From positions 3,868,501-3,932,500 of the forward strand of contig NC_059553.1 of assembly GCF_905220415.1 (NCBI RefSeq): a stretch of 64,000 bases of DNA, in the 5' to 3' direction. The position numbers and the translations under genes were made by a program. The stretch comes from Colias croceus. Its lineage: Eukaryota; Arthropoda; Insecta; Lepidoptera; Pieridae. The notes beneath the pieces are model-generated. The model searched no databases and had not been told where the DNA came from. It saw only the letters and a list, made by a program, of their open reading frames with translations. The stretch's first letter is position 1. The number at the start of each line of letters is the position of its first letter. Positions 1-14,200 of this stretch are shown here, piece by piece.

Positions 1-894
1 ACCACCATATTCTTGGTAGAATAATACTTCAGATTTAAGTAGTGGTAATTCTTTAGGTGTTTCTGTATCTTCAGAATCAACACAGACTTTTGTTGTTTTA
101 GTAACACTTGATACAATAGCATTACTTTCTCTATCCAAATCAGCTTTTTTATGATAACTGTAACCAGCTTTTCTTATTAGCGAATAAATTCCTAAGCTAA
201 TAGAAAATCCATCTCCAATTTCAAAGGTGAGATTTGCTACAGCTAATCGCCTATGTGATTCTCTATACATAAGTTTCTCTATCTCCAAGGGATCAATAAT
301 AGGCGGTGGAAGAATAGGGTCCTGTCCTTTGTTTGCTTCCTTCATGAAATTAATATAAAATATATCTATATTGTATGTGTTCTCAGATATATTGAGTATC
401 CTTATTTCTATATTAGAATCCACTAAATCTTTAACCCTTTTTAAAGTTGGAGTTTGATCAGTTTGCACGGGAGTTTTTATAAGCTGAGTAAGCATGATTA
501 TTTTGTGAGATGATATTTGCTTCTTACAGTTTGCAAATGATTTACTGCAATGCCAGAGGACATCAGATAATTTTAAATCATTGCACCTTTGCAATGAATC
601 GAAATCAATGTCTCTTAACTTTTTGAAATCTGGCAAAGAAGGTAAAGAAAGAGGTACAATTTCTTTAACATTTTGAGAATCTGTCAAACTATTAGTAGGA
701 TTATTTTCCTCGACCCCATATAAGTAAACACCGATAAGTTGTGAACTTCCACTTCGTAGATACTGTCTCAGAAGGCGGCAAGTTGCAACATGTGCATTCT
801 CTACTATTTTCGTATCTTCTAATAAATTTATTAAAATGATTGTAGCTGGTACTCCACGCCACGTAGGGACTTCATAGATTTCATCTGTATCCAT
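1..894 (-). CDS. Ku70: Ku70 (XRCC6) DNA end-binding protein, N-terminal part, cut by window edge
   Basis: Reading leftward from the ATG at 894-892 there are 298 uninterrupted codons to the window edge. Seen: an N-terminal Ku von Willebrand-like region (IILINLLEDTKIVENA, QLIGVYLYGVEENN), then LSDVLWHCSKSF and SSHKIIMLTQL at about residues 110-140, matching Ku70 'LSEVLWVCANLF...SHKRIMLFT'. Later NIDIFYINFM, the RESHRRLAVANL block and the start of the beta-barrel (ISLGIYSLIRKA) follow Ku70 order. Known: Ku70 with Ku80 forms the ring that loads on double-strand ends in nuclear non-homologous end joining. The N-terminus is about 30 residues shorter than the human protein, lacking the acidic extension. 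No intron lies in this part. The gene is head-to-head with G alpha-o, its start 1.25 kb from the first G alpha-o ATG. The C-terminal core and SAP domain lie outside the window. Confidence 0.88.
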   Translation of the reverse strand, partial: MDTDEIYEVPTWRGVPATIILINLLEDTKIVENAHVATCRLLRQYLRSGSSQLIGVYLYGVEENNPTNSLTDSQNVKEIVPLSLPSLPDFKKLRDIDFDSLQRCNDLKLSDVLWHCSKSFANCKKQISSHKIIMLTQLIKTPVQTDQTPTLKRVKDLVDSNIEIRILNISENTYNIDIFYINFMKEANKGQDPILPPPIIDPLEIEKLMYRESHRRLAVANLTFEIGDGFSISLGIYSLIRKAGYSYHKKADLDRESNAIVSSVTKTTKVCVDSEDTETPKELPLLKSEVLFYQEYGG

Positions 895-1826
895 AATTTC
901 ACATAAACTCTAGGTACCTATGTCACTTTTTCCAGGTTTAAAAAGCGACTAGGTAAATATTTTGAAATTTGTTTGTATTGAAATTTGACATAACGAAACG
1001 AAATACGAATCCATTGTACGAATCATGATTGACTTTGACATTATCAAATCACATTTTTTTTTAAATTACCTTCATGCCACGCAAGACTACGAAGTAGTAC
1101 GAAGTATTCAGATTATTATGTTGCCAACATAATAATATGATGAACCTAGTTTATAAAATTACTTTAAAATTAGCTTAAGCTCCCTGTCTAGATGTGGTCT
1201 AGATAAATTTAATATTATTTTTTTTTAATATAATATTTAAATGTGTTTCCTTCATCTCGAATGTACCATCGTTTTATACATTTTTTATTTACGCTTCATT
1301 GTTCCCAATCAATCTATAAAAAACAAAAAACCCAGCGACGCGACGCTGCGACGTATTTTTTCAGATGAATGCAATAATTTTACAGATTAATTGCTTATAC
1401 ATATATGTTTTTTGATTTGTGCGTTAACTTGATTTCCACAGATAGAAAAAGTAGATGGAGAAAAGTTCATCACCACCAGTTCAATCACAACTTGTGTATC
1501 TTATTCATAAATCATTTACTTATTGCTAAAAGATCTTATTCATGTAATGTTACTATAAAGTTTTTGATGAATCATTTTATGCACACATTCCATTAGTAAT
1601 AATTACCTTCCACTTAATATAATGTTAATGACATAGAGTAATTTACTTAACGTTAAATGGGACCCAGTACAACATATTTTTTTTTTAAATTTTTGCTATA
1701 TTTTTACATGTATGTATGTATATTGACTTCAGAGGTAGGAAAGTAGCCTGGCGAAGTTCTTACACTGGGTTATAATATACATAGTCTTAATTACTACTAT
1801 ACATAATATAATTAATTTTGTTAACA
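895..1826. other. Intergenic region between divergent Ku70 and G alpha-o
   Basis: No credible coding sequence. AT-rich with poly-T runs (for example 1676-1690). It must hold the Ku70 promoter, close to 894, and possibly the distal G alpha-o promoter. A 63-codon open frame at 1405-1596 shows no recognisable domain and is not called. Confidence 0.6.
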
Positions 1827-2143
1827 GAGCCTTCGCTGTGTTCGGGCGTGCGCAGTACGCTCGGTACAGGGAGCGTGCGTGAGTTGTCATTCGTTCGCGG
1901 ATTCACGCCGCGTTGGCACCTCGATAAGTGCTACCTAACGTCTTGGCATTGTCGTGTATCTGCCGGCAGGCAGCATAATATATTTAGGGCGCTAAACTTG
2001 GCGCCGATTTCCTAATAACTGATAGTGCACGCGTGCGCGACCTAGCGCGTGCGCGGCGCTACCGGCGCGCAACCACGAGCCGTGAGCATGCAAAGAGCAC
2101 GGTGCTGCCGCGCGTAGCGAGCCAGGCCGTGCGTGCCATAGCC
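1827..2143 (+). other. Galphao: Probable 5' UTR of the distal first exon (1A) of G alpha-o
   Basis: Composition changes abruptly at about 1827 from AT-rich to CpG-rich and stays so up to the ATG. The change follows ttttgttaacag, which reads as a splice acceptor, so an untranslated exon further upstream is possible; a local promoter is the alternative. The length is inferred from composition only. Confidence 0.5.
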
Positions 2144-2261
2144 ATGGGCTGCGCTTCTTCCGCCGAGGAGCGCGCTGCCCTTGCGCGAAGCAAGCAGATC
2201 GAGAAGAATCTGAAAGAAGATGGCATCCAAGCCGCCAAGGACATTAAGCTGTTACTCCTTG
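2144..2261 (+). CDS. Galphao: G alpha-o alternative coding exon 1A
   Basis: Encodes MGCASSAEERAALARSKQIE, then NLKEDGIQAAKDIKLLLLG, ending in phase 1 before gtatgc. It differs from exon 1B at a handful of positions (ASS/TQS, LARSKQIEK/AARSRQIER, QAA/QAS). Drosophila G alpha-o also has two such near-identical first exons, so this is an old arrangement rather than a recent duplicate. Confidence 0.93.
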
Positions 2262-5200
2262 GTATGCAGCTTTGTCTTTCAATGTTTCAGGTGGTGCGCG
2301 CGCATCTCCCGCGCCCGCGTATGCTATATCGACTCTGGGAGAAGGCTACTGATGACGCACTTAAAACTGCTTGTTGCTTTGTTTAAATAAACGCACAACT
2401 TGTTACTTGCAAAAATAAAATAGGCTTACTCACACTAAATGAACACTTCGTTCTAATATTTTTTTATTTACTTAAAAGGTATTTTAATAGATAACATGAC
2501 ATGAAAATTGGTCTTTAAATACAAAAAAAAAATGTGTTGGTAAGCGCATAATTTGAGAACGGCTGAACCGATTTCGTTAATTCTTTTTTTGTTATATTCC
2601 TTGAAGTACGAGGATGGTTCTTATGTAGAGAAAACGTAAATATGTACCACGAGCGAAGCCGGGGCGGACTGCTAGTTATTAATAATTTTGGACATGTATG
2701 TCCTTGTATTATATACTGATATAAATACCCACATTGGTTAATGTAATTATTTTCTATATTTCGGAAATGAGGTAACAGTTTCAACCTTTTCATTGACCGT
2801 TTCTATTTAAAAATCATTAAAATTATGTTTAGAAAATGTATAAAAAAACATATACAACATTAATTATTAATTTCTGCCCTGATCAATGAATCGGTTAAAA
2901 ATTTGAATTTTATTATTCGAATTTTATTTTTGGTCTCTTTCGTATACACATCCGCTTTGACGCATGTGTGAGCGAGGTGAAGCGAAGTTATCCGAACGCA
3001 GCCGAATGTCAGTCGAGCGGGGCGCGGTCGCCGTCAGTCGTCACGGAGTGTAGCTGGTGCTTGTCATCTGGCCGCCATTATCTCATACGGATTCATAAAA
3101 TCAATTAAAGTTTACGCTGTCGTTACGCGTTTCAGTGTCGTGTGGATTAAATAATTGTGAAAATCACGGGGCTGTGATTATTTATTGTGCAGTTACGTTT
3201 CGCTGAAGTATTGCTTAGTGGTACAGTTAGGTTACTGTGTTGAGTGTTAACACTGTGTAGGGTGGCTCCGGTTAGGCCGGGGCGGCAGGACGCGTGTAGA
3301 GCGTATGCAGAGGGAGCGGTGAGAGCGCGCCCGGCTCGGGAGTCGGGGCGGAAGGTGGTCTGGGCTAAGGAACAGCTGCCGACATGGGTTGCACTCAGTC
3401 GGCCGAAGAGCGAGCGGCGGCTGCCCGGAGTCGACAGATCGAAAGAAACTTGAAGGAAGATGGAATTCAGGCGTCCAAAGATATTAAGCTTTTGCTGCTA
3501 GGTACAGTTATTCGTTTCCAACCAAATCGACGCTGACCGCACCCATGCATTGAATTCACAATAGCGTTAAAAAGAACGTCAATAACCGTTGAGAAATATG
3601 CTAGTATACGATTTCACGGTTCGTTTGCGTAAATATTGGCGATGGACGATTTATTGGCAACAAATAATAATATTTTGATTTGAGCATACAATAATTGTTA
3701 AAGAATATCGCGGCTTTCTCCTACCTAATCAGTATGCCGGCGTGAGTCTATTCCGCGTTAAAATGAAAGTGTATTGGCATAATAATTAGGAAATTACAGA
3801 CATGTAATTGTTTTATTATTTCTGTGTTGGATTTGTACTTGGATTTGGATTTATACTTGTTGTATTGTACTTGTTTAGGTAGATGTTTTTTAAAAATACT
3901 TACCCTTATTTCATGAAATCAGTTTTTAGGTTCAAATATTGATAAAATTACCAATTTCAATCTGTAAGTAAACATAATATCCAGACATGGATGCAATTTT
4001 GTCAACTATCAAGTTTTTTTTAAATGAGCAAATTAAACTGATATAAATTGACAAATATAAGGTAATAATAAATTGTACATAAAGTTAAGCTCTATAAAAT
4101 AATTATATATAGTGCATTGGGGGAATTTCGGATGAGGGGTAATTTCAGAAAATTGTGAATACCACTATTAGAGCATCGCTTTATCGTATCGCAAAGTAAG
4201 GGCATGAAAATATATATAGGTTTGATATTATTAGCATACATATTTGATTAATGTATCGATAGTTACGTATTCATTTAACATATACGTATTTACTCCGTGG
4301 CCGGAATTACCCCAATGCACCTTACATACATACAAATATAGCAATGCACAAAAGAACATACATAAGTAAACAAACAATACAACAAAAAATAACATCAAAC
4401 AATTTTTATCAATATTTGTGTTTAATTAAAATCAATCAATTACTGTTAATTAAAACAATCTCTAATCAAAACGTGTATAATATATTTGATAGATAAAAGT
4501 AATCAATCAAAATCTATTGAGTAGTGTGAATTTATGATTATTGTTGCAGTTAACAATGTGTTCTAAATACTTATAATTAATACCTTTAGAAAAACCATTT
4601 TCCTTTTGTAAATTTAAAAGAAAATGTTTCAAAAATGAAACAATGCAAAATATTGCAATTCAAGATACTTTGATCGGAGCAATAATGTTCAAAATCTTAT
4701 GATAATGCTGTAGTATCTTTGCAGATAAAGTACAAGCAAAATTTGGTATCTAACTACTACTATTTCTTTAAATTTCTATTAATTCATTTTTCAATATTGC
4801 ATTACAATTTAAATATATTATTATGTATTATTATATATGATGAAACAATGAACCTTACACTCCTTAAAGTAATTTACTAATTATTCTTGTTTTCCTTAAT
4901 GTTAATATAAGTAAATTAGGGCTTGTTTGGATCAACACACAGCATATTTAATCTATTTTCTTATTAACTTGATGAAACTAATTTAAAAATAGACATATAA
5001 CTTGATACTGGTTTTTAATTAGTAAATTGGACTATTTGTAACAGGAAAATGGAGGTAGGGGTAATAAAATCCACCCTTTTCATAATAAGCACATAAAGCA
5101 TTAAGCTCATTCATAAATAAATAAATAAATATCTTTATTTGCTCAACATTAGTTATTAAAATGCACTTTAATTATGATATTCATACGTAATTTTAAGTAT

Positions 5201-8200
5201 GTTATTACATATTTATTTGCTTTGTTTATATTTTTTATTCTTTCCAATAAGATGAAATATGTAATATCTCACTGGTTTACACCTACAATTTATGAAGAAA
5301 AATGTGTTAAAGTAATAAAGTAGAGAGAAATATAAATTTGCAGCTTATTCTAATTCTAGAGATTGCCACCATCATAATTTTACTCAAATTATTTTTAAAA
5401 ATCTTTAATAATTCATGTAGGAACAGAAACTTATATATTTAAATCTACATTACAAAACTGTAATTCGCCTAAAAAGTAAATTATTCAGTCTAAAAAGTAT
5501 GCCAAGGTTTTAATTAAATGATAAAATGTACCTTGTTATTAACTCTTAAAACTTATAAAGCTTAATCCCCTGTTAAACTTTTGTAAATCAATATTTATTA
5601 TCTGTGCACTTTAAGCTCGTAAAAGTACTCTTTAATATACAAACTTATTGATTGTGGTTTTAGTTTTGTCATGCCCAAGTAAATGAGAAATTTCTCTAAA
5701 CATACGCTCAATAATATTATTGAACGGCTGTTTGTGAATGGTTAGTCATTATATCCTTTTGAAATATGACTCAAACTTTGGTTTTTATATTAATACATTG
5801 AACTATAGTCCTCATATTTTTATTGATATCTTAAATTTATCAGTTTATCTTAAGAGGGCTTATTCAATTTAACGCAAGTCAAAATCTCCGCGATCTATTA
5901 CGATAGATCGCGGCTTGCGCTATCCTTTTACTATGAACAGCATAGGTCCACAGGAGAGCGCCGAGCAACATGTCCTCTCTCTGGAAAGGCTCGCTGCCGA
6001 CTGATTTTAATCGGGTCGCGCGCAGTGTTTTATAGTACTTTAAAAAAAATTGTAGAAAAATAATAGAGGTACCTCAGTTGATTTTTTAAATTTTATCTTA
6101 TAAGTAAGACGTTCTTTTATTGCAATATGTAAAAATTATATTAAACTAAGTCAAATATCTTGCTGAAAATAATCATTTTGTCGACTATAATTTCTAAAAA
6201 AAATCACATTGTTCGGATTTTAATTTCGTAAGTTAGGAGTCCAAAATAAAAAAATCTTTTAACTAACTATTTTAATAAGGATTTTTGCAGTTAGTTAAAA
6301 AAAATTGTGTGTTAGATCTGTCAGCGATTTCAGATATTTTTAGCTTCGAAATTGACACTAAAAGCGAAATCAAGTAATCATCGGCTCAGTTATCTTGATG
6401 GTATTCACAAATACTGTATTAATTGAAAAAAACTCTTAACTAACTATATAGACAATAAAATTTCCTAAAATTATTAGTAATTCATATATTTGTAAGATAA
6501 GTGGTTGATGGACAATCTGGTTTGAAAAATCACATATTTGAGCCAAACAGCGCACGGACCGCGTACACGGCCTTAACTTGCCTTTTCAAAAAATGTTGCA
6601 GTCTGATAAAGACGAAACTAAAATATTTAAATATCTTGTTACAGATTAGTAAGAAGAAGATTCAAAATTAATCATAAGTGTTAAAAAATAATATCACATA
6701 ACTACTTTTGACACAATTAAAATTATTGTGTCCATTATAGATAGAGACAAACACTAATTCACAATATCTTAATTCTTTGAATCTTTATGCTATTTATTTT
6801 GATAGAAGTATGGAAATCATAAATATTTTTCTCTGTATTAACTGTTTGTTATTTAATATCACATTGTCCTGGATGCTGAACAATACTATAACATGTTCCT
6901 AGGGAATTCTTGGAACATTGTTGATAAAATTGATTGATGTGGGCAATAAATGGGAAACTGTATTTGATTCACTTATGCTAATATGTATGTAATCTATTTT
7001 TGTTTAATGAGAGTTACAATTTATGAGAAATTGGTATATCTATGAATTTATAATGCTACACTAGAAGATATTTTTTTTTTGATACATAGGCTTTTTAAAT
7101 TTAAAATTTATAAAAATGTGTAAATCAAACACAAGAGAAATACATAGACTTTAGTCAATGGATACATTCTCGTTAATTTAATTGAATGCACGAAAACTCT
7201 GTTTTTGTAAAAATAATGCATTGCCAGTTTTTCTTATAATCTGACCAAATTTTTTATGCAATGTTCAAAGATCGACAAAGGCTCTTTAAATAGCTTGTGA
7301 CAATATGTATCAACATAACTGAATAATTTTTGTTAGGTATCTAAGTGATCAGGCAAAAATGTTCTGTGAACAATAAGTCTGAACTTTTCCAATGTCAGTT
7401 CTATAGCTGGTTACATGTCTCGTGATTTTAAATATTGCTATGAATACTGATAACATTATGTAGCTATTCAAGCGCCATTCAGATGTACAGTTCATTGTTA
7501 CAATTGCAATATTAAATCAGACTGGTTGTCTCAATGTAGGTGATACGTGGTGCGAGAGGTCAGAGATCGGACGTTTGCGCCGAGTCAATTAGATACAGCC
7601 CAGGGTCACTGTGACCAGATCTATATTGGAGAGATATTAGTACAAAATGTTTGATAGCAAAAAAGATGCCCGAAAAATACTTGTCACAGATGTGCAATTT
7701 TAATTGATTGATTAATTATACATATCACAAAATGTTGTTATTTCAAAATCGAACTCCACGATTTTGGTACCACTTTCGTGGTGAAGTCGATTATTATGAA
7801 TTGAAATGAACAACGTTACTGATTATGTATACTAAGATATGCAGTAATTTAATAAAATAATACTCGGAAAATGTATAAATTAACAAATTACGTACATACT
7901 TACCCGTCGTCTAAGCTTAGATTTTAGAAGATGCATTTGGTGTGAAATGTTGCGTTTACATTTATTTGGCAATTAACTGTTTTTATATCATTGGCCGTTT
8001 TATTACAGCGGCTGCGTAAACATTTTAGCCTAAACTCTGTATGATTTACAGGATTTCAGGTTTTTGCGTTGCTTTTCTTTATTTCTGGGATGCTAAAAGA
8101 AGTTTCTTGTTACAGGTGCCGGTGAATCCGGGAAGAGTACGATAGTTAAACAGATGAAGTAAGTGCCCATTTATGTAATTTTTTATACGATAAACGATAT

Positions 8201-11200
8201 GGATTTCATTTAGTCGTCAGCATGAACATACGCTATGCAGGCAAAATATAAATACAGCCCTATTATAGAAAACTAGGGCATTAATTTACTCGGCAGATTC
8301 AATGCGGTCTTGTGAATAGGATTAAATAGATGTTAAGTTGTTCTTTTGCACCGCCATTTCATATTTATGAATAATTATTATTAAAGTCGTATTGAATTTA
8401 TTGTTTATGTATTTACTTTCGACTTTGATAAAACCGCTGCGATAAATATGATAATACATTCGATAGATTCACTATTCATATTATTAAAGATTAATTGATA
8501 ACTTATCAACCGATCGATCTGTTATAATAAAAAAGAAACGGTAATTGATTTCATACTTTTTCATCAATTCATAAAAAATGAAACAAAAATATTCAAACTA
8601 GCTGTGCGGTTTTACCCGCAGTGCTCCGCTCCTGTTGGTCTCAGCGAGGTGATATATAGATAGCCTATAGCCTTCCTCGATAAATGGGCTATCTAACATC
8701 GAAAGAAATTTTCGAATCGGACCAGTAGTTCCCGAAATTAGCGCGTTCAAACAAACTCTTCAGCTTTATAATATTAAGTATAGATTCTAAGTGCAAATTA
8801 GTCAATGTACCTATAAGTAGGTAGGGTCATTGCGCTGGTTTTCGTCCAATTATAGGAGTTGCCAACTTTGTGATACGAAATAAATATTTTGGAGCACCCT
8901 TCCTTAAACATATTATATTTTTTTTAAGTCCTTATATAGTCTTCTTTAAGATAATATTATGTGAAAATAAATCATTTTGATGTATCTTTTAATTTAAATT
9001 ATTTTCTGCAAAAGTAGGCTAAATGCTAGTTTTCGTCCAAAAAAACTGGTTTTCGTCCTAGTGTAAGCTAGTTTTCGACCACCGTGTAGAAAAAGGAGGG
9101 TAGGTCAACTATTAAGTTAAAAATCAATTACAGGTAAATATATACTTTTATAATTTATTTAATTAACATCACAATTTCTCACTACCTTACATGTTTAGTT
9201 TTACTTGTGGTTTTACTAATAATAATCAATATAACTAGTCAACACTGAGATCTATGTAGCACTTGGCAGTCCTTATAGGCGTTAGTGATGACTGTATAAT
9301 CATTCGTAATAAAAAAAGGTATGCGTTCCTTACAATGTAAATGAATCAAGTAATAATTACAGGACTAAGAAATAACATCAAAAAAACAGAAATATTCATT
9401 CTAACAACAAAAATTTTCATTCTAATACTTTGTTTATCAGATGAAAAGTACTATACACACACAGCCATATAATAATAAGTTTTAGCTACTAAAATAAACT
9501 ATGCTGCCTTACTGATTCTTATTTGGCATTAATAATCGCGAGTTCTGGCCCACGTTTCTTTAAATTATCAGTTGTTTTGCCGTGTATTCTATCGAGGACC
9601 ATAGATTTAGGAATCCCTTAATCTCTACAGACTTGTCTACTGATGCCTTAGTTTTCCGTATTGCCGTTAAAGCCTTTACTAAAGATTCTTCAGTGTACGC
9701 AGCGTCTTTTTTTTCTAGATTTCTTAGACTCCTTCGAAGCCATCTAAAAAGAATAAGATCTTTCTGAGGATACGTTGAGTACCTAAGTATAATAAAAAAA
9801 TACTGCATTGGCAATACAGACCTAGAATAAAAGATGATACTCAAGTGAATGATAATCAAGAAAAATATAGTGTATTTATGTCTGACCTACCCCCATTTAT
9901 GCTACGAATAATTGACTCTACTTCACATAAGGAGAATGATACATGACTGAATCAATGACAATATTAGGTACCTACAACACTCTGGCCCGCACCAATTATT
10001 TATAAGGAAGATACTGAATAGAAAACTCTTCAATACGTAAAAATAGACGAAAAGTAATGCAAAAGAATAGCTATATTTAATTTTTGTCTACTCCAATACT
10101 CATTCATGGACGAAAACTAAAACATTTAAAGCTAAATTTAGTTTTCGTCCACTTCTTTAAATATTTTTTTATTTTGGCAGCACTGACATAGCAGTGGACG
10201 GAAACCAAAAAATCTAAACTAATAGCAATAAAGATCACTTCGGGAGAAACTATTCAGTATTTTAAAGGTCCGATAAAGTAAAATGACCCTAACAAATATT
10301 CACGTAGCTGTTTGAGTTTCCGTCCACTTGGACGAAAACCAAATATTTTGAGAATTTGGTAACCTAGTATCCGTCCACTTAATATTTCGAAGAGTATTAT
10401 AAAAAAGTATGACAAACACTTATAATTGCGTTTATTATGCTTATAAATAAACATACGTACCAAAAACATTACGTAAACTAGCTAAAACAGTGATTTACCT
10501 TACCATGAACTTTTCTCGCCGGCAAATTTTTCTCTCGCGCGATGACATCTGCAAGGCACGGATGCGAAGCGGCCACTTTTACGTTAATTTTTTGAACTCT
10601 CTTCTTGTCAAATCAAATTTTCATGTTGATAGTACTGTTGCTTAAACATTATGGACCGTAAAAAGTGCAAACTTGCGCGGGAAGGTAGGTTTGTATTCAA
10701 GTTTTACGCACGTGATTGTAGCAGGTCAGTCAAATGGACGAAAACTGAAGCTGGACGGCAAACCAGTGCAATTACCCTATATTGTCGGAAGAAATTATTA
10801 TTTTGTTTTGTAAAGGTTTGTTTGGTTGAATGCGCTAATCTCATATGCGGATAGCTGTTGTATCAATAAAGGGTATATAATGGCTATATATAACATCACG
10901 CTATGACATATAATAGAGGAGCAGCAATGAAAAATTTTGCTATATTATCAAATTATTCATTGCTGCCTTTTGCGAACAGGCGAAGTCGCGTGGGTGAACT
11001 TGCAAAACAATTAACAATGATAACAAGTCTTTTAACAATCTAAAGTCTGATAAATCATCATTGATTGAGTAATTCATTACAACTACAGTTAAATTATGGT
11101 ATTAATATTCATTATGTACTGAGGCTATGGAAATTAACGACATTAAATATTCATCATATTATTCATACCCGTTGATTATGGAAGCGGTGTATGGTGCTTA

Positions 11201-14200
11201 TTTTTATAACAGCGATATAAAATGAAAAGTAGAATTATTAAGTGACTTAAGAAAATGCTGTGCATGTGAGGAATGTTTATAAAGCAAAGAAGGAATGACC
11301 CGTCAGATACCAACTTGTGCTGCATACGAAATGACATCAAGTTACCTACCTACTATTACTTATTCTTAGCTATGCGCGTTTCATTATCATACAATCATAA
11401 AACAATCACATATTTTCGTTAATGCATATTAAACAACATATTTTATCGATGTTAAATTTATATGTCATTCTTTTAAACTGTAATTATTTTTTCAACGGCC
11501 CATAAATATCACATTGTATATTTCGCGACTTATCGGAGCATCTTAAAAAGATAGAAATGATGAATAAATTACTATTTTAATATTATGCACATATATACCT
11601 TTAATCAAATTCATATTTTAAAATAACTTACTTTCTATAAAATTAATCGACTTTCTATATATATTCAAAAACTCTTTGATAAGAAACATGCTATGTAATA
11701 CGTCATACTAAATGTATTTGAATCAAAGCCTGCACAAAACTTGTAAATAGACTGAGAAATATAGAGAAGACTGGATGGTATTTTATTCCATACTTCGCAT
11801 AAATATCTCTACTCATACAATCTGTCCTTATTTTATATTTTTAAAAATATTGTTTAACATGCTTCCGCGATACAAACACACATTCACAATCAGCTTAATC
11901 ACAGTGATCATGATTGATTGAATTAGTCTATGTAGGTAATTAATTGAAAATCAAAAATTTTCAAAACTCTTTAAGTCCTATGTAAAAGTGAGTTCATTAT
12001 CTACATCTACTTTTATTCTACGTTTGATTGTTTGTAATGAATAGGCTCAAAAACTACTGGACCGATATTGATGAAATTTGGCACAGACAATCTTTAGACC
12101 CTCAGAAAGAACATAGGCTACTTTTAATTGCGAAATATGTACCACGGGCGAAGCCGGGGCGGACCGCTAGTAATAAATATAATTCACGGTAATTATTAAT
12201 AAAACTGGTCCAGATACGAGACGCTATTATTTATCGGTGTATATAGAGAGTAGCAATAAACACCAAAATAGGCCTTGGTACTTTTTAATAGAGTTACGTT
12301 CGATGACGTCAAGGACCCGGATGCTAGCCCGATAACCATGTAACAGGAGTGTGACGTCAAGTATCATACGCATGCTCAGTAGATGTCTGAAACGGAATGT
12401 AAAGGGAATTTTGTTAGTAATTGCCCCCGATGGAAAGGGCCTACAGCTTTTGTTAAAGGGGTAAGGTGGTAAGATCCATCTTATAACGTGTGTCATATTA
12501 TATGTATTGTCAATTTCAATACGTGAATTCTTTTTTATCCGTTGCGTAGGATGATGTGATTCTCTAGTGTAGGTACTTGACATTATATCACCTGGATATT
12601 TTCGTCTGGCTATAAATTGTAATCTTTGCTTGTATAAGAGATCATGTGGTGTATAAATATTTTTATATGAGTTCTTTATTTTTACGATAGCACTGGATAG
12701 TTGGGATAGGAGCAAAATCATTTCACATCTGTTTCATTGATGGATTTTTTGTCTGGAATGTAAATGATGATACGAATTACCGCTGAACTGTTGATCCTTC
12801 TTGGTTATACATTTCTTCGGTTAGTCAATCTACCAAGGAGGCGGTGAACCCGTACGGTTTGTTTAAACTATTATATTTACAAAATAGATTGTGACCAGTA
12901 ATATTAATTTCTAACGTGCGTTAAGTACATTTACTTTGAAATCTTTGTGTATTATCTATCGGAAGTGGGGTGACGTCACGTGGTAAACTTGACTCAGAGG
13001 TATTTCCCAAGCTATGAAGTTCTTGTTAGTTATAGACTGCTTTTTATGTAAATTACCGTACGCAAGTGAAAGTAAGTTGTAATAAAGGAAGTCATTCGTT
13101 TTTTACGACTAAGTTTCTTTTACTAACTATGTCATTAATTAATTTATTGATATAATAATTAGAAAGTACGTAATATTAGTAACGCTTGTTTGGTAGACAT
13201 ATACGGTATCCACGAACTTTTAGGATTGAAATTCTTAAATTATTACTGTTATTGGACTATTCATAGTTCCACTTTAATAACTCAACCCACACAGGTTTGA
13301 CTGCTAATTAAATGTCACCAGGTTGTGGGTTGTAAGCTCTAAGGTTGTAAGTGTATTGGTTATCTTTTGTACGTTATGTGTTATTGATAATGTTTATCAC
13401 TTCAGCACTATTCCAAAATTTATATTCTGGCTCGACTTCAAATCGAGCAGCCATCCCACTGCTCCGCTGTATTCATAATAAACCAATGCTTGAAAATTAA
13501 ACATATAAATATAATGGGCTTCCCTGGTCTTGCGTCATTCTGCTACTGGTTATTCACACGAATGGAATTTCGATCGATCTTTAAAACTCAGTTACACTCA
13601 AATCATTTCGAGATCCGTTTATCACTTAAAATATCCTTTTCATTTAACTGCAAAATAGCTTTTGCGATTACGCAACCCTGACGAGAATACCATCAATGCT
13701 GATGTTTTGGAAGCGAGTATCTACGAAGCGATTTTTAAGTAAGCTCGCCCATTGTTCATATTTCTCGAGGGTGCTTCACGGAATGGGTTGATGATACTAA
13801 CGACGCACAGACCGCAGCCGCTCAAGTGACGTAGCCTATTGTCGACTTCTCATAACATTTTGTGTAGGTTTCTTGGCGTATGTAAACTGTCTACCGCATT
13901 TGTATGCAATATAATATGTAAAGTATCCAACCGTAAATACGATTGCGTGGCCAATTAAATACTTGATATGGCTGTCGTCTGCTAGGATACAAATTTACCT
14001 TTCTAAATTATTCCCATTTTCTTTGCTGAGTAAAAACAGATTGTGTTAATGTCTTGTGTACTCGTATACTATTTTAATGTGTTATGTTTTTTCTGTCATA
14101 ATACAAAAATCCAGTATATGTATGTTATTTGAATCTTATAGCGAAAACAGAAAAATTTCAGAGTAGGCATTCTACAAACGAAATAGCTAAAGACTAATTA

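Noticed and set aside
12227..12721. 164-codon minus-strand frame in G alpha-o intron 2
   Set aside because: No family motif and residue use like random AT-rich DNA; no flanking exon fits.
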